From Methanosarcina sp. ERenArc_MAG2 (lineage in GTDB: Archaea; Halobacteriota; Methanosarcinia; Methanosarcinales; Methanosarcinaceae): DNA of 64,000 nt. The position numbers and the translations under genes were made by a program. Shown one piece after another: positions 1 to 9,172 of this stretch. The notes below the pieces were generated by a model. That model searched no databases. It was not told the DNA's origin and was given only the letters and a program-made list of their open reading frames with translations. The stretch lies in assembly GCA_023955635.1 (NCBI GenBank), contig JAMXHR010000012.1:62001-126000 (forward strand), in the 5' to 3' direction. Every line of letters starts with the position of its first letter. Position 1 is the first letter of the stretch.

Positions 1-405
1 CTGATTTAATTACTTTTTTAGGGCGGGGTGGCCTCCTGCAATTTTGATTTTTTAGGCGACAGTCCCATCGAATAAATTCCAGACTATTTCAGATTTCTAA
101 GTAAAACATCGCTGAGTTAATGATTAACGGAGTTGCATTAGGCTGTCTTTTTTGCTTCTCTCAAAAGGATTTAGAATGGCCCATTTTCTATTTAATTTCT
201 AAACTCTGTCAGCAAATGTTGTAAAGTTGCTTGATTGCACTTTCTGAATAAACGATTAAACTTTCATTTTATATACCATGAAGTATATTAGAATTCTGGG
301 CATCTGGGCAAGTCATAAAAGACTTGTTTGAAAACTCTTTTTATAACCCCCATACCCCCAATACTCCCCACTCCCCAAATACCGGATGCCCATCCCATAT
401 CACCA

Positions 406-573
406 GTATAGGACTTACGCACTTCAGATTCAAAATCAAGCACAGTAACCATTAGATTTAGAATTTGAATTTCAGAAAGTTGTAAGCCTACTCATCAGAT
501 TTAGAATTTGAATTTCAGAAAGTTATAAGCCTACTGCAGTTGATTTGGTACTTCAAGTGCGTAAGTCCTACAG
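406..573. repeat. MITE-like element, TAGGACTTACGCACTT termini
   Basis: A perfect 16-bp inverted repeat TAGGACTTACGCACTT occupies 409-424 and, inverted, 555-570. Between them two 39-bp copies of a direct repeat (454-492 and 497-535) differ by one base. Related ends appear at 10653-10668 (single) and at about 60088-60206 (imperfect pair), so this is a dispersed family. No transposase is inside; it may be mobilised in trans. Confidence 0.6.
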
Positions 574-677
574 TATTGTTATCTATATCGTTCTCAACAT
601 GCTTTCGGCAAGTGGACGTAAAAATTCATTTTATTCCATCGCGAACGTGGAGGGTCACAAATATTCCTTCCTTTACA

Positions 678-798
678 GGCTGTCCGAAAATTACTACCAG
701 TAGTAACCATATTCCTTCTTTTTCAATTTAAAGGCTTTAAATATCTTATTTATTACGTATTTTTGCCCTGAAATTTAATTATCAGACAGCCTTTAAAG
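678..798. repeat. Short inverted-repeat element
   Basis: Ends AGGCTGTCCGAAAA (about 678) and an inverted AGGCTGTCTGATAA (about 780-795) enclose about 95 bp of AT-rich DNA. The motif AGGCTGTC also appears alone near 139. This is consistent with a degraded small insertion element. Confidence 0.35.
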
Positions 799-870
799 AG
801 TGGGGTTGCCGCCTGCAATTTGATTTTACAGTTCTCAAAAAAAGCCGAGAAAATATTTTAGATGTACTTT

Positions 871-1050
871 TAGTATCCTCTTTAAATTCAAGGGAGAATT
901 TTCCAACCCGTAAAGTATACAACAATTTTGTCATACAGTTCTTAAGTTAAATACATTGCTTGAGGCTGTTTTTGAGACTTGATTAAATTCTTAATTTTTC
1001 AGTAAATATGTGAAATTTACTTTTACCCATACAATTTGAAGAGGATACTA
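871..1050. repeat. MITE-like element, TAGTATCCTCTT termini
   Basis: TAGTATCCTCTTTAAATT at 871-888 is matched by its inverted copy at 1033-1050 with one mismatch in 18. The 180-bp element has no coding capacity. Confidence 0.5.
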
Positions 1051-1528
1051 CTTTTATGTGGATCAGAGAAAAAGCTCATTGAGTTGAAAGTGAGAGCTTT
1101 CCACTCAATTTGGAGAGGGCACCAATTTATCATTATTTCTCGCATAATCAAACATGTACGAATTTAAATTCTAAACTTAGAGAATAAATGAAAATTAAAC
1201 ACCTTTGAAGAGAAAATTATGTGAAAAATACATTTAGTATGTCTAGTATTGATAAATCTCTACTATATATAAATTACTTTATAACGATTATTTAAACCCA
1301 TCCTATAATTATATTTCTGCTAATATTATAATGTATGAATAATAACTGTTCTATTGCATGTGTTTGAAATCGCTTTCGTTGGCAAATACCGGTGCTTCGA
1401 TTCCAAAATAAATTCATTATTTATTGGACGATTTACTGGTAAATGGACGCATCTGCCAACACTGGATGAATTGAAAAACCAACACTTGTAAAATTGATTA
1501 AGTTGAAACAGATTAGGGGAGTCAACAA

Positions 1529-2055
1529 ATGAATCTAAAAAAGACACTGGGTATTTTGCTGGGAGTTTGTTTTTTACTGTCGGTAACAGTAGCGGCAGTA
1601 AGTGCTAAAGAACTGCCCAATATAGCTGAAAAGAAAGCAGACAAGACCGAAAAAAAGTGAAAGGATATTCTATTGATATCGAAAAGGCCACTTTGGAAAA
1701 TAATAACTTCCGCAAGGTGCTCTATACTGCAAAGCACAGCCAACTAGTACTTATGAGCCTCAAGCCCGGGGAAGAAATCGGGATGGAAGTGCATAAGGAA
1801 AACGACCAGTTTTTCCGTTTTGAAGAAGGGCAGGGGAAATGCATAATTAACGGTAATGAATATAAAGTCGGTAAAGGATCTGCGGTGGTTGTGCCGGCCG
1901 GCGCCCAGCATAATGTCATCAACACTTTGAAAAGGGGTTCTCTGAAACTGTATGCAATCTATTCACCGCCTGTTCACAAGGATGGCATCGTGCGAGCCAC
2001 GAAGGAAGAAGCCGAAGCCAATGAAGCGGAATTCGACGGAATAACTTCGGAATAA
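1529..2055 (+). CDS. Secreted cupin-domain protein (frameshifted)
   Basis: An ATG at 1529, preceded by AGGGGAG, starts a 43-residue signal peptide (hydrophobic core LGILLGVCFLLSVTVAAVSA) that stops at 1658-1660. The mature domain follows in the -1 frame from 1657: a 132-residue single cupin barrel with the fold motifs H46-x-E-x-D (VHKENDQFF) and a late PAGAQH histidine, resembling mannose-6-phosphate isomerase-type cupins. Adding one A to the A7 run at 1650-1656 fuses signal and cupin into about 175 residues. The heptamer A AAA AAG stands in the right phase for -1 slippage, so recoding is possible, but similar one-base losses occur throughout the window. The substrate is unknown. First member of a secreted redox cluster. 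Confidence 0.6.
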
Positions 2056-2556
2056 TACCAAAAAGTAAGAATAATGCTTTATTTTCATAAGCGCTTCTCT
2101 TTTTTATATTGAAGTGAAAAGCCGGAGTTTCTTCGAAAGCGTTCGTTAGCAACTATTGCGGGTTCTGTTGAGTTTATATCCCAATGTTTCAATCATTTTT
2201 TAGTGGATCACGAAGCTTTAATCATGATATGCCATTATTGCGGTCGAGCATGAGATTCAAAAATCAAATTGTAACTATTCAGCCTATCAAAAAATGTTCC
2301 TTGATATTGATTTTAATAAAACGAGGAATATCATAAATAACTGATGAACAATGAAAAAATATTTATAAATTCCCAAACCGCAAGATTTGTTTACGATTCC
2401 AACCAATATAAATCACCCAGTTTTTTGGCAGTGGAAACATTTCAAAGGCAATTTGGCATCCGTGACCAAAGTAACATTTGTGCTTTTGATAGCAATTTAC
2501 TGGATCTTTTTGGAACTGAGTCATTAGAAAGCAAGTTATATTGGAGGGGTGAATTA

Positions 2557-2990
2557 ATGAGAAAAACACTGATTATATTGATAGTGTTGTTTGGCGTATT
2601 CCTCGCAATAGGATGCACGGGAAATAAACCGGTAACTCCAAATGAAACAAGAACTCCAGAACAGGCTGCAACTCCAGCTGAAGTAACTACTCCAACTGAA
2701 AAAAGGTAACTGAAAGACAGACTCCAGCTAAAATGCAGAACGTGACAGAGAAAACGGAAATAAAAGAATATACACTTGAAGAACTTGCAAAGTACAATGG
2801 TAGAAATGGGAAGATATACGTTGCCTATCAGGGCCAAGTCTATGATGTCTCAGCTAGTAGTTATCGTTGGAAAGATGGCAGTCATAATGGATGCAATGCA
2901 GGGAAGGACATCACTGAAGAGATAAACAAGACACGGCATGGGCCTGAAGTATTAAAGGCTTTTCCTGTTGTCGGGACTTTGAAAAAATAA
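2557..2990 (+). CDS. Cytochrome b5-like heme-binding lipoprotein (frameshifted)
   Basis: The start is the ATG at 2557 behind TTGGAGGGG, not an earlier in-frame ATG at 2344. The N-terminus has a lipobox (FLAIGC) and a Pro/Thr-rich linker, then stops at 2707-2709. The -1 frame continues the same linker style (VTERQTPAKMQN) into a cytochrome b5-like domain: YTLEELAKYNGRNGKIYVAY, then GQVYDVS and HNGCNAGKDIT, ending near 2990. One A added to the A6 run at 2699-2704 restores a protein of about 145 residues. The family (pfam00173-like) usually binds heme or steroid outside the membrane. The canonical HPGG heme loop is degenerate here (SHNGCNAG), so heme binding is uncertain. Probably an extracytoplasmic electron carrier. 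Confidence 0.6.
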
Positions 2991-3266
2991 CTCCACTCTG
3001 TAACCTATAGTCCCTGTTTTAAATAATGCGACATTTTGTGTATCATGAATCCTATCCTTGTAGAAATGGTTTGAATTTTAAGCCAGTCTTTTAATAATCA
3101 AATAATTTTTTAATTTTTTTAAGACACTTATTGTTATTCCTGCTTTTTATTATATATGTTTATTTATACTTCTAAATCTTTTTCTTCTATATAATTAGTC
3201 CGGATATTCAAATTTGTGGGGATTTATTTAATTGCTTGAACAGGGGAAAATACAAAGAGGGGTAAT

Positions 3267-3500
3267 ATGGTCTGTCCTGTGTGCGTAGTTGGAGGAATTG
3301 GGTTTGTTCTCAGTAGGATTTTTGGGTTCCCTGACGTTGTTGTGTCTTTTGTGATCGGGATGGTGGCAACTTCGACGGCATACTGGGTAAATCACATCAT
3401 GACGAAAAGATGGAATAAAAGAAAAGGCCAACTTGTAATACTCAATATCGTGTCAGGGATTATTTTTTTATATACTCTCAAATGGATTGGATTGTGGTAA
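3267..3500 (+). CDS. Small membrane protein with CPVC motif
   Basis: 77 residues, ATG preceded by AGAGGGGT. The N-terminus MVCPVCVVGGIGFVLSRIFG carries a CxxC pair directly before hydrophobic segments; two to three membrane helices follow, separated by a basic loop (TKRWNKRKG). I do not recognise a named family. The CPVC motif and position between a b5-like lipoprotein and a thioredoxin lipoprotein suggest a membrane thiol relay or metal site; this is inference from context. Confidence 0.6.
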   Translation: MVCPVCVVGGIGFVLSRIFGFPDVVVSFVIGMVATSTAYWVNHIMTKRWNKRKGQLVILNIVSGIIFLYTLKWIGLW

Positions 3501-3700
3501 AGTCGAGAAATCGTTTCTCCAAAAATGTATGCCACACTCGTCTACATATTACGCAGAAAAAGAGTAAAATTTGGATTTGTTGATCTAAAAATAAGGATAT
3601 TTAATCTAAACAATTTACAAAATAAATTGCTATGGATATCGCACATATATTTACATTTACGAATTTTAGAATATCAATTTTATAGTGGTGGACGACCAAC

Positions 3701-4179
3701 ATGAAGAAATTAGTTGTATTGATTTTACTTGCATCTATGCTCTTTACTGCAGGATGTGCTGAAAAAACTCAGGAAAAAATCCGGTTGTAGTGATAACCAA
3801 TTTGGAGCAAATAAATACCTCACTCCAGAACGGCCCGGTCTTTGTGAAGATGGGATCTATATGGTGTTCAGGGTGCCGGTCTCTACAACCTACCATTAAA
3901 AAACTGGCAGCAGAATACGACGGAAATGCCACAATCGCGTCTATAGATGTAAATAAAAATCGTGAACTTACGGAATATTTCGGAGTAACATATATTCCGG
4001 ACTCATTCGTGATCGTGGGTATTGATGATGGAAAATATGTTTACATGCAAGAGAATGGGAATGTCAGTATGGACAGATCTGAAGTCAATTTTGTTGGACT
4101 AAATGAAAGTAATGAAAAAGTGTTTGAAAAAGTTCTGGATCTTGCTCTTATTCAGCAGAGGAAGGACGAATCCAAATGA
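3701..4179 (+). CDS. Thioredoxin-like lipoprotein (frameshifted)
   Basis: ATG at 3701 begins a lipoprotein signal (MKKLVVLILLASMLFTAGC) that stops at 3788-3790. The -1 frame runs from the same point (EKNPVVVITNLEQ) into a thioredoxin fold: FVKMGSIWCSGCRSLQP gives the WCxxC active site, and VTYIPDSFVIV carries the cis-Pro-like loop (IP). One A added to the A6 run at 3774-3779 yields about 158 residues. Such lipoproteins reduce or oxidise exported proteins and are often fed electrons by a DsbD/CcdA membrane protein. The next start codon (4176) overlaps the stop of this gene, and that downstream gene is truncated. Confidence 0.7.
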
Positions 4180-4265
4180 AGAAAAGCATCATCCTCGCAG
4201 TTCCTATTAGAGTCCGAATTGTTTTTTCGTATAAAAAACGCATCGTATCGGCAGAGTACTTGTAG
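4176..4265 (+). pseudogene. Truncated fourth gene of the redox cluster
   Basis: ATG at 4176 overlaps the TGA of the thioredoxin gene (AAATGAAG), a typical translational-coupling arrangement. Only about nine residues look like a membrane N-terminus (MKKSIILAV) before the frame turns basic and stops after 29 codons. The rest of the gene is absent. A CcdA/DsbD-type partner would be expected here; that is inference only. Confidence 0.35.
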
Positions 4266-4950
4266 GGAAATGAAAAATGAAAAATGTCAAAAAATGCACG
4301 AAATAACTTTTAATTGTATATAGAAAACAGAAGCATGAAGCCCATTTACACATTGTGAAATGTATGCTTCTGTCAAATTAAGGTTACTACTTTTTTGTTC
4401 GATCCACACAAAAAGAGAAAGCCAATTTTATTCAGCCCACTTTCAGCAGAAGTCCACAAACATGCCACTTATTTTCTCAATATGGTCGTAGCTTAAAAAC
4501 GAATTCCCCCTCTAATGAATAATAGTGGACAAATCGGTAAATAAATTCTACATCTGTGTACATCTGCGGAACGTCTGATGCAGCTCTGAAAAATGTAGTT
4601 TCACATTATTATTTCTCTCTCGCATCCCAGGCAAATTACATCTGCCATAGTCCTGGGATGCTTAATACAAAGCCCTCCGTATTTGCATTGAACTATTAAT
4701 TTTATTCCATCTTTTACCAAATTGCTTTTATCTCTTTTTCTTTTTATCATCATTTCTCCGATTCTATCTTGTTAATCTGCGCTGTCAACTTATTAAGCTG
4801 CTCATGTTTTTTTTCAATTTTTATTATTTAAACTTTTTAACCCCAACTTTTCTACATTTCTCTTTTTAAACTGGAAAAAATTTTTTATACTCAAACAGAC
4901 TAAATTTGTTATCTAAAGTCTCCATATTCTTTCTATGCTCGGGGGAGTAG
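4266..4950. other. Spacer with one perfect hairpin
   Basis: No gene seen. A 10-bp perfect inverted repeat GCATCCCAGG (4622-4631) / CCTGGGATGC (4652-4661) with a 20-nt loop could be a terminator or repeat end. The rest is AT-rich. A purine-rich GGGGGAG at 4941-4947 precedes the next reading frame. Confidence 0.45.
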
Positions 4951-4956
4951 TTTACG

Positions 4957-5457
4957 ATTAATCAGACTTCAATTTTAGTCGGTCCGATTGAAACTGACGA
5001 ATCCGCAGTTACTTCGCTTCCTTTCAGGCTTACGGTTTCAGGCATCCTTTTTGCTGTACTGGTGCTGCTCTCTTCTGTTTCCCTTTTTGATTTCCTGGAC
5101 GGGGCAAAGGAAAAAGAAGCCCTGGACGAGGTTTCAAAGCTTACGGCTGCTGCCGAACAGCTCTCGATGCGTGGAGAGGGAAGTGAAGTTATGCTGGAAC
5201 TCAGGATTCCCGAAGGAACAAGAGTTGATTTTGGAAGTCTGCCCGGGCGTCAGGACAAATGGCCTGCGGATGCGAATGATTACTGCATTCGCACAGGAGA
5301 AAAGACCACCTTCTATTATTCGGATGCCTCTTTCTCAAATCCTGAACTTAATGGGCCAGTATCTTTTGGCTCAGGCAGGCACAGACTGCTTCTTTCAACA
5401 AAGATCGAATCGAAATCAGGAAGGCTTTTCGTACTCATTTCCGAAAAGGGGTTCTGA
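4957..5457 (+). CDS. Membrane-anchored protein, pilus/secretion-like cluster gene 1
   Basis: The frame is open from 4951 and contains no ATG before the first hydrophobic segment; the first GTG (5062) would cut that helix. An unusual start (ATT at 4957, ten bases after GGGGGAG) or a lost base near the start must be assumed. The protein has a short cytoplasmic head, one membrane helix (VSGILFAVLVLLSSVSLFDF), then a helical stalk (KEKEALDEVSKLTAAAEQ) and a beta-rich exported part. This design recurs in the next three genes and resembles archaeal pilin or type II/IV secretion accessory proteins. No named family recognised. Confidence 0.45.
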   Translation: MNQTSILVGPIETDESAVTSLPFRLTVSGILFAVLVLLSSVSLFDFLDGAKEKEALDEVSKLTAAAEQLSMRGEGSEVMLELRIPEGTRVDFGSLPGRQDKWPADANDYCIRTGEKTTFYYSDASFSNPELNGPVSFGSGRHRLLLSTKIESKSGRLFVLISEKGF

Positions 5458-5502
5458 AAAAAGGATTTTGAAGAAAATCTGACGTTAAGGAGAATATTTG
5501 CT

Positions 5503-6132
5503 ATGAAAGATTTTGCTCGCGACGATTCAGCATGGGCCGATTTTCTGATCTCAAAAGCGGCTCTTATTCTTGCAAGTATTATCCTGTTTGCAGCGCTCTT
5601 TCATCTGGTTGCAGGTTTTGAGGACCTTGAGGCACAGGAACAGCTTGATTCTCTAGCTCGGGATTTCAAAAATGCAGTAGATGAAACAGGGGCAAGAAAC
5701 TTCCAGGAGGAATCTCAGCAGGAGTTTCAAGGTGAATTTCAGGAGTCTTCCTATTGTTTTGAAGAAAAAGAACTTTTCAGGGATTCACCTTTTGGAGGAG
5801 ATCTAAAAATACGGGTTTCAGGAGAATATGTCTATCTGGAAATCGAGGCCGATGGAAAGAGTTTCAGTGCTGTAAGGCCCTTTGCCTTTAGAGTCCTGCC
5901 CTTTAATGAATCCGTACTTCAGGAAAACCTTCGCATAAGGTTTGGGGCTGAAGGCAGCAGGGAATCTCCCATTATAGCTGATTATCGGGAAGTTGAGGCT
6001 TTTCTTCAGGTGCTGGGGACAAAAGAAGCAGTTTTAAACCCGGGTAAGAATATCTCCTTGAATAAAGAACTTATCTATGTGAAGGATCAGGAGGGAGCTT
6101 CTGCTTTTGTTTATATCCTTATTTTTCAGTAG
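5503..6132 (+). CDS. Membrane-anchored protein, pilus/secretion-like cluster gene 2
   Basis: 209 residues; ATG follows AAGGAGA at a 10-nt spacing. The short cytoplasmic head (MKDFARDDSAWADFLISK) leads into one membrane helix (AALILASIILFAALFHLV) and a Glu/Gln-rich stalk (FQEESQQEFQGEFQESS), then a beta-rich exported domain. A conserved Cys (SYCFEEKE) is also found in gene 1 (DYCIRTGE). Architecture and clustering match small proteins encoded beside archaeal type IV pilus/secretion ATPases, but no ATPase lies in this window. Function unknown. Confidence 0.6.
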   Translation: MKDFARDDSAWADFLISKAALILASIILFAALFHLVAGFEDLEAQEQLDSLARDFKNAVDETGARNFQEESQQEFQGEFQESSYCFEEKELFRDSPFGGDLKIRVSGEYVYLEIEADGKSFSAVRPFAFRVLPFNESVLQENLRIRFGAEGSRESPIIADYREVEAFLQVLGTKEAVLNPGKNISLNKELIYVKDQEGASAFVYILIFQ

Positions 6133-6676
6133 TCTGCTGGAAGCTGTCAAAAAATTTGTAAAAACAGTGTGCACGTCAATGTTCAGGGATGAAAGAGGAG
6201 TTCTTGAACCTCATGCCGATCTTCTCTCCGTAGCCCTTGCGGTTATAGGTTTCATGGTTCTTGCAGCCTTGATGTCACAGACGTATCTGGGGTATGAAGA
6301 CCGTTCTTTTGCCCTGGAAAATTATGAGAGTGCTTCCCTTCTTGCAAAGAACCTGGCAGAAGCCCCTGCCCTGAAAGCGGAAACTTCCAGCCTGCTTTCT
6401 GCAGCTGCTCTCGATGAACTTTCGGGCCCTGAGGGAATCAGGGAAAGAGAACGATTTTTTGCAGCTTTTTCCGGAAATTATTTGTTTCTGGTTGAAATCC
6501 GAACAGGAGACGGCCAGTGGCACTGGCGGATCGAGCCAGATAATGCTGAGCCCGAATCTTTAATGGAAGGCCTGGAAAAGGTTGCAGCCTCTGTGCCTGT
6601 GGTCATTGAACTAAATCCAGCGGAATCAGTCCCTGGAATCCTTACTGTAGTGCTCTATAAAACGGCATGGAAATAA
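6107..6676 (+). CDS. Membrane-anchored protein, pilus/secretion-like cluster gene 3
   Basis: 189 residues from a TTG at 6107 that overlaps gene 2; an alternative ATG at 6179 (MFRDERGVLEPHADLLS) would give 165 residues and still retain the whole membrane helix (VALAVIGFMVLAALMSQTY), so the shorter form is plausible. After the helix comes an amphipathic stalk (ENYESASLLAKNLAEAP) and an exported domain. Same layout as its neighbours; likely co-translated with them. Confidence 0.55.
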   Translation: MFISLFFSSLLEAVKKFVKTVCTSMFRDERGVLEPHADLLSVALAVIGFMVLAALMSQTYLGYEDRSFALENYESASLLAKNLAEAPALKAETSSLLSAAALDELSGPEGIRERERFFAAFSGNYLFLVEIRTGDGQWHWRIEPDNAEPESLMEGLEKVAASVPVVIELNPAESVPGILTVVLYKTAWK

Positions 6677-6752
6677 GAAGGCGGTATGGAGTGAAAAAAC
6701 TGGAGAGGTCCGAAAAGAAAACCGGAAATTCAGAATTGCGGGACAGATCAAG

Positions 6753-8015
6753 GTGGTCGATTTGAAATTTCCTGAAATACCTGAAGGATTCCGAGAGAAA
6801 AAAGACATATTCGTTACTGAGAACTCCGGTTATTCCACTGTTTTCGATGCCCTTTTTTTACTCGTGCTTATTTCGCTTGCAGGTGTCCTGCTCATGCCTT
6901 CCATGCAAGCAGAAAAACAGTACACTGCAACGGGATACGTCACTTCTTCAGAGCTCGATATCTATCTGCTTGAGTCTATTCTTTCCTGTAAACTTGAGGA
7001 TTTTGAGTATGAAATTTCCCCTCTTTCGGCAGTTAATATTTCGATACCTGAAAACTCGGTTGTGGAAAACCCTTCTAATACCCTTTTCGAGAAAGAACAG
7101 AAACACAGGACTTTTTCGGACCTGATAGCGGAATATCTTGCCCTTTACCTTACAATCTCAAGTAATGATTCAATTAACGATTCAAATAATGGTTCTTCAA
7201 TTCTTCTAAACCCTCTTGCTGCAGACTATTCTTTTCGGGAAGCAGAAGCTATTTCTGCCTATCTGGACCAGAAAGCTGCAGGAAGGTTCTCTTACAGGTT
7301 TGAAGCATACTGGCAGCCTGTGGAAGCTTTTCCAATGGAAAGCAAACTTATTATCGGGGAAGAACCTCCTGCAAATGCAATCCGGCAAAGTGCAAAGCTT
7401 TCCATGCCTCTTTATGCCAGTACTCCCTCCAGGGATGTTCTCCTTGCCTGCGTAAATGATTCCGTGCTTGAAGCTTCTCTCAACTCTTCAGAGGAAGAAA
7501 CCGGACAGATGCTTATTGAGGCTTTTAATGCTTCTCTTGATGCTGCAGCCCTGGAAGGCACAGAGGCAGTTCTTGGACTGCTTTTCCCATCGGATTATTT
7601 CGGGTCGGTTTTCGGGCAGGAAACTGACGAGTCTTTCCAAACCTTGCTTTACGGGATTTCCGATGAATCTGATGAGGAGAATTCAACTTCTGCGGAAAAA
7701 CTTTTTGCGGCATATTTTTCGGATATGCTTGAAGCCGGGTTTCCGATTGATTCCGGAGCCTTCCCTGAAAACGCATCAACAGACGATTTTCCTTTGCTTG
7801 AAGATCTAATGGCAGGCTATATAAAAGATGAAATCAGGACAGAACTTGAAGCTGAGTTTTCAGGTGAGCTTAACGGAACTGCTTCTTCTATCCTTGAAGC
7901 TGAAAATCTCTCGGAAGCCCAGGCTCTTCGAGATGCACGCATCGAGTCAATTTACAGGCGAATAAATCCGGGTGGGGCGCGAATAGTTTTGAGCCTCTGG
8001 AACCCTGCTCCATGA
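6753..8015 (+). CDS. Membrane-anchored protein, pilus/secretion-like cluster gene 4
   Basis: 420 residues from GTG at 6753. The head LKFPEIPEGFREKKD precedes a helix (TVFDALFLLVLISLAGVLLM), then a long exported part rich in Asn-x-Ser/Thr sequons and acidic residues, with two Cys (LSCKLEDFE and LLACVNDS). The C-terminus RIVLSLWNPAP is short and hydrophobic. It is the largest of four consecutive, same-strand, single-helix proteins, and could be the distal structural subunit or a scaffold. No family name can be assigned from sequence alone. Confidence 0.6.
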   Translation: MVDLKFPEIPEGFREKKDIFVTENSGYSTVFDALFLLVLISLAGVLLMPSMQAEKQYTATGYVTSSELDIYLLESILSCKLEDFEYEISPLSAVNISIPENSVVENPSNTLFEKEQKHRTFSDLIAEYLALYLTISSNDSINDSNNGSSILLNPLAADYSFREAEAISAYLDQKAAGRFSYRFEAYWQPVEAFPMESKLIIGEEPPANAIRQSAKLSMPLYASTPSRDVLLACVNDSVLEASLNSSEEETGQMLIEAFNASLDAAALEGTEAVLGLLFPSDYFGSVFGQETDESFQTLLYGISDESDEENSTSAEKLFAAYFSDMLEAGFPIDSGAFPENASTDDFPLLEDLMAGYIKDEIRTELEAEFSGELNGTASSILEAENLSEAQALRDARIESIYRRINPGGARIVLSLWNPAP

Positions 8016-8087
8016 GCCTGAAAATCGGTGCCTGCTGCTGGATCTTTCCATGTGAGAAGGGGCCGAATTTCTTTTTCATCCCAACAC

Positions 8088-8102
8088 AAAGTATATATGT
8101 TA
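8088..8102 (+). promoter_or_regulatory. TATA box of rps15
   Basis: AAAGTATATATGTTA is the only strong archaeal TATA-like element upstream of rps15. It implies a start near 8125 and an untranslated leader of about 170 nt, long for an archaeal ribosomal gene. The leader holds a possible hairpin around CCGCAGCAGTTTGCTGTGG (8168-8190). Confidence 0.5.
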
Positions 8103-8240
8103 TGGTGCGCTCTCTAGTGATGTTTTTACCGAAAAACTCACGCTTTCGCAGGAATCCCTGAAAAGCCCGCAGCAGTTTGCTGTGGCGGATTTAAATCTCC
8201 CGATCGATGTGTTGGTCCGTTATAGTCGGTAAAGATATAA

Positions 8241-8756
<516 letters not shown>

Positions 8757-8938
8757 ACCTGGAAATTTCCTTTTGGTCGGTTTTGCCTCGTCTGCAAACC
8801 GTACCTTCAACTATTTTTTAAGTTGCTGCTTTTACTCTTTCCTTACTGAAGGAATAATCAAAAAAAGTAAGTTTCACAGTGACTTTTTCTGCAAAACTGT
8901 GCTTTCTTATAAACCATGCTTTCTTATTTTCTTTAAAA

Positions 8939-9053
8939 TCGTACTTTCTTTATACTGACCTCGCTTTTTTTAGCTGGTCATCTATACCGTCCCATTCAGG
9001 GCTCCCGGGGACCACACACCTCATACCTGCAATTTTTCCTATAACTACTGGCT
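8939..9053 (-). pseudogene. 3' remnant of duplicated ABC ATPase gene
   Basis: This stretch is near-identical to about 18776-18890, the last ~35 codons of the ABC ATPase gene. At about 9052/9053 it joins directly to sequence matching 20566 onward, the start of the permease gene. The permease and most of the ATPase were therefore deleted from this copy of the operon. Confidence 0.75.
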
Positions 9054-9172
9054 TAGCATAATAAAAAAGAGTAGAAGCCCTCCATTATCCAGACGTACTT
9101 TCTCCTCACGTATACTAGGTAATCTTCGGGAACTGCTCCATCGGCAAAATGCACTTGTTTATATCCTCCGTC

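Larger units (their letters stand above)
1..1528. other. Gene-free spacer with inverted-repeat elements
   Basis: No convincing gene. The stretch holds several short inverted-repeat elements (listed separately) and a diverged direct repeat: the sequence around 20-55 (GGTGGCCTCCTGCAATTTT) recurs around 798-835 as GGTTGCCGCCTGCAATTTG. A hairpin lies at 1079-1108, where TTGAGTTGAAAG pairs with CTTTCCACTCAA with one mismatch around a 6-nt loop. The spacer looks like a landing zone for small non-autonomous elements. Confidence 0.55.

Noticed and set aside
5062-5482. Alternative overlapping frame 4988-5482 in the first pilus-like gene.
   Set aside because: Its composition is basic and irregular; the other frame has a clean membrane helix and stalk like the neighbouring genes.
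8116-8170. Possible C/D box RNA (GTGATGT and CTGA) in the rps15 leader.
   Set aside because: No internal D' and C' boxes and a poor C box; the terminal stem is absent.
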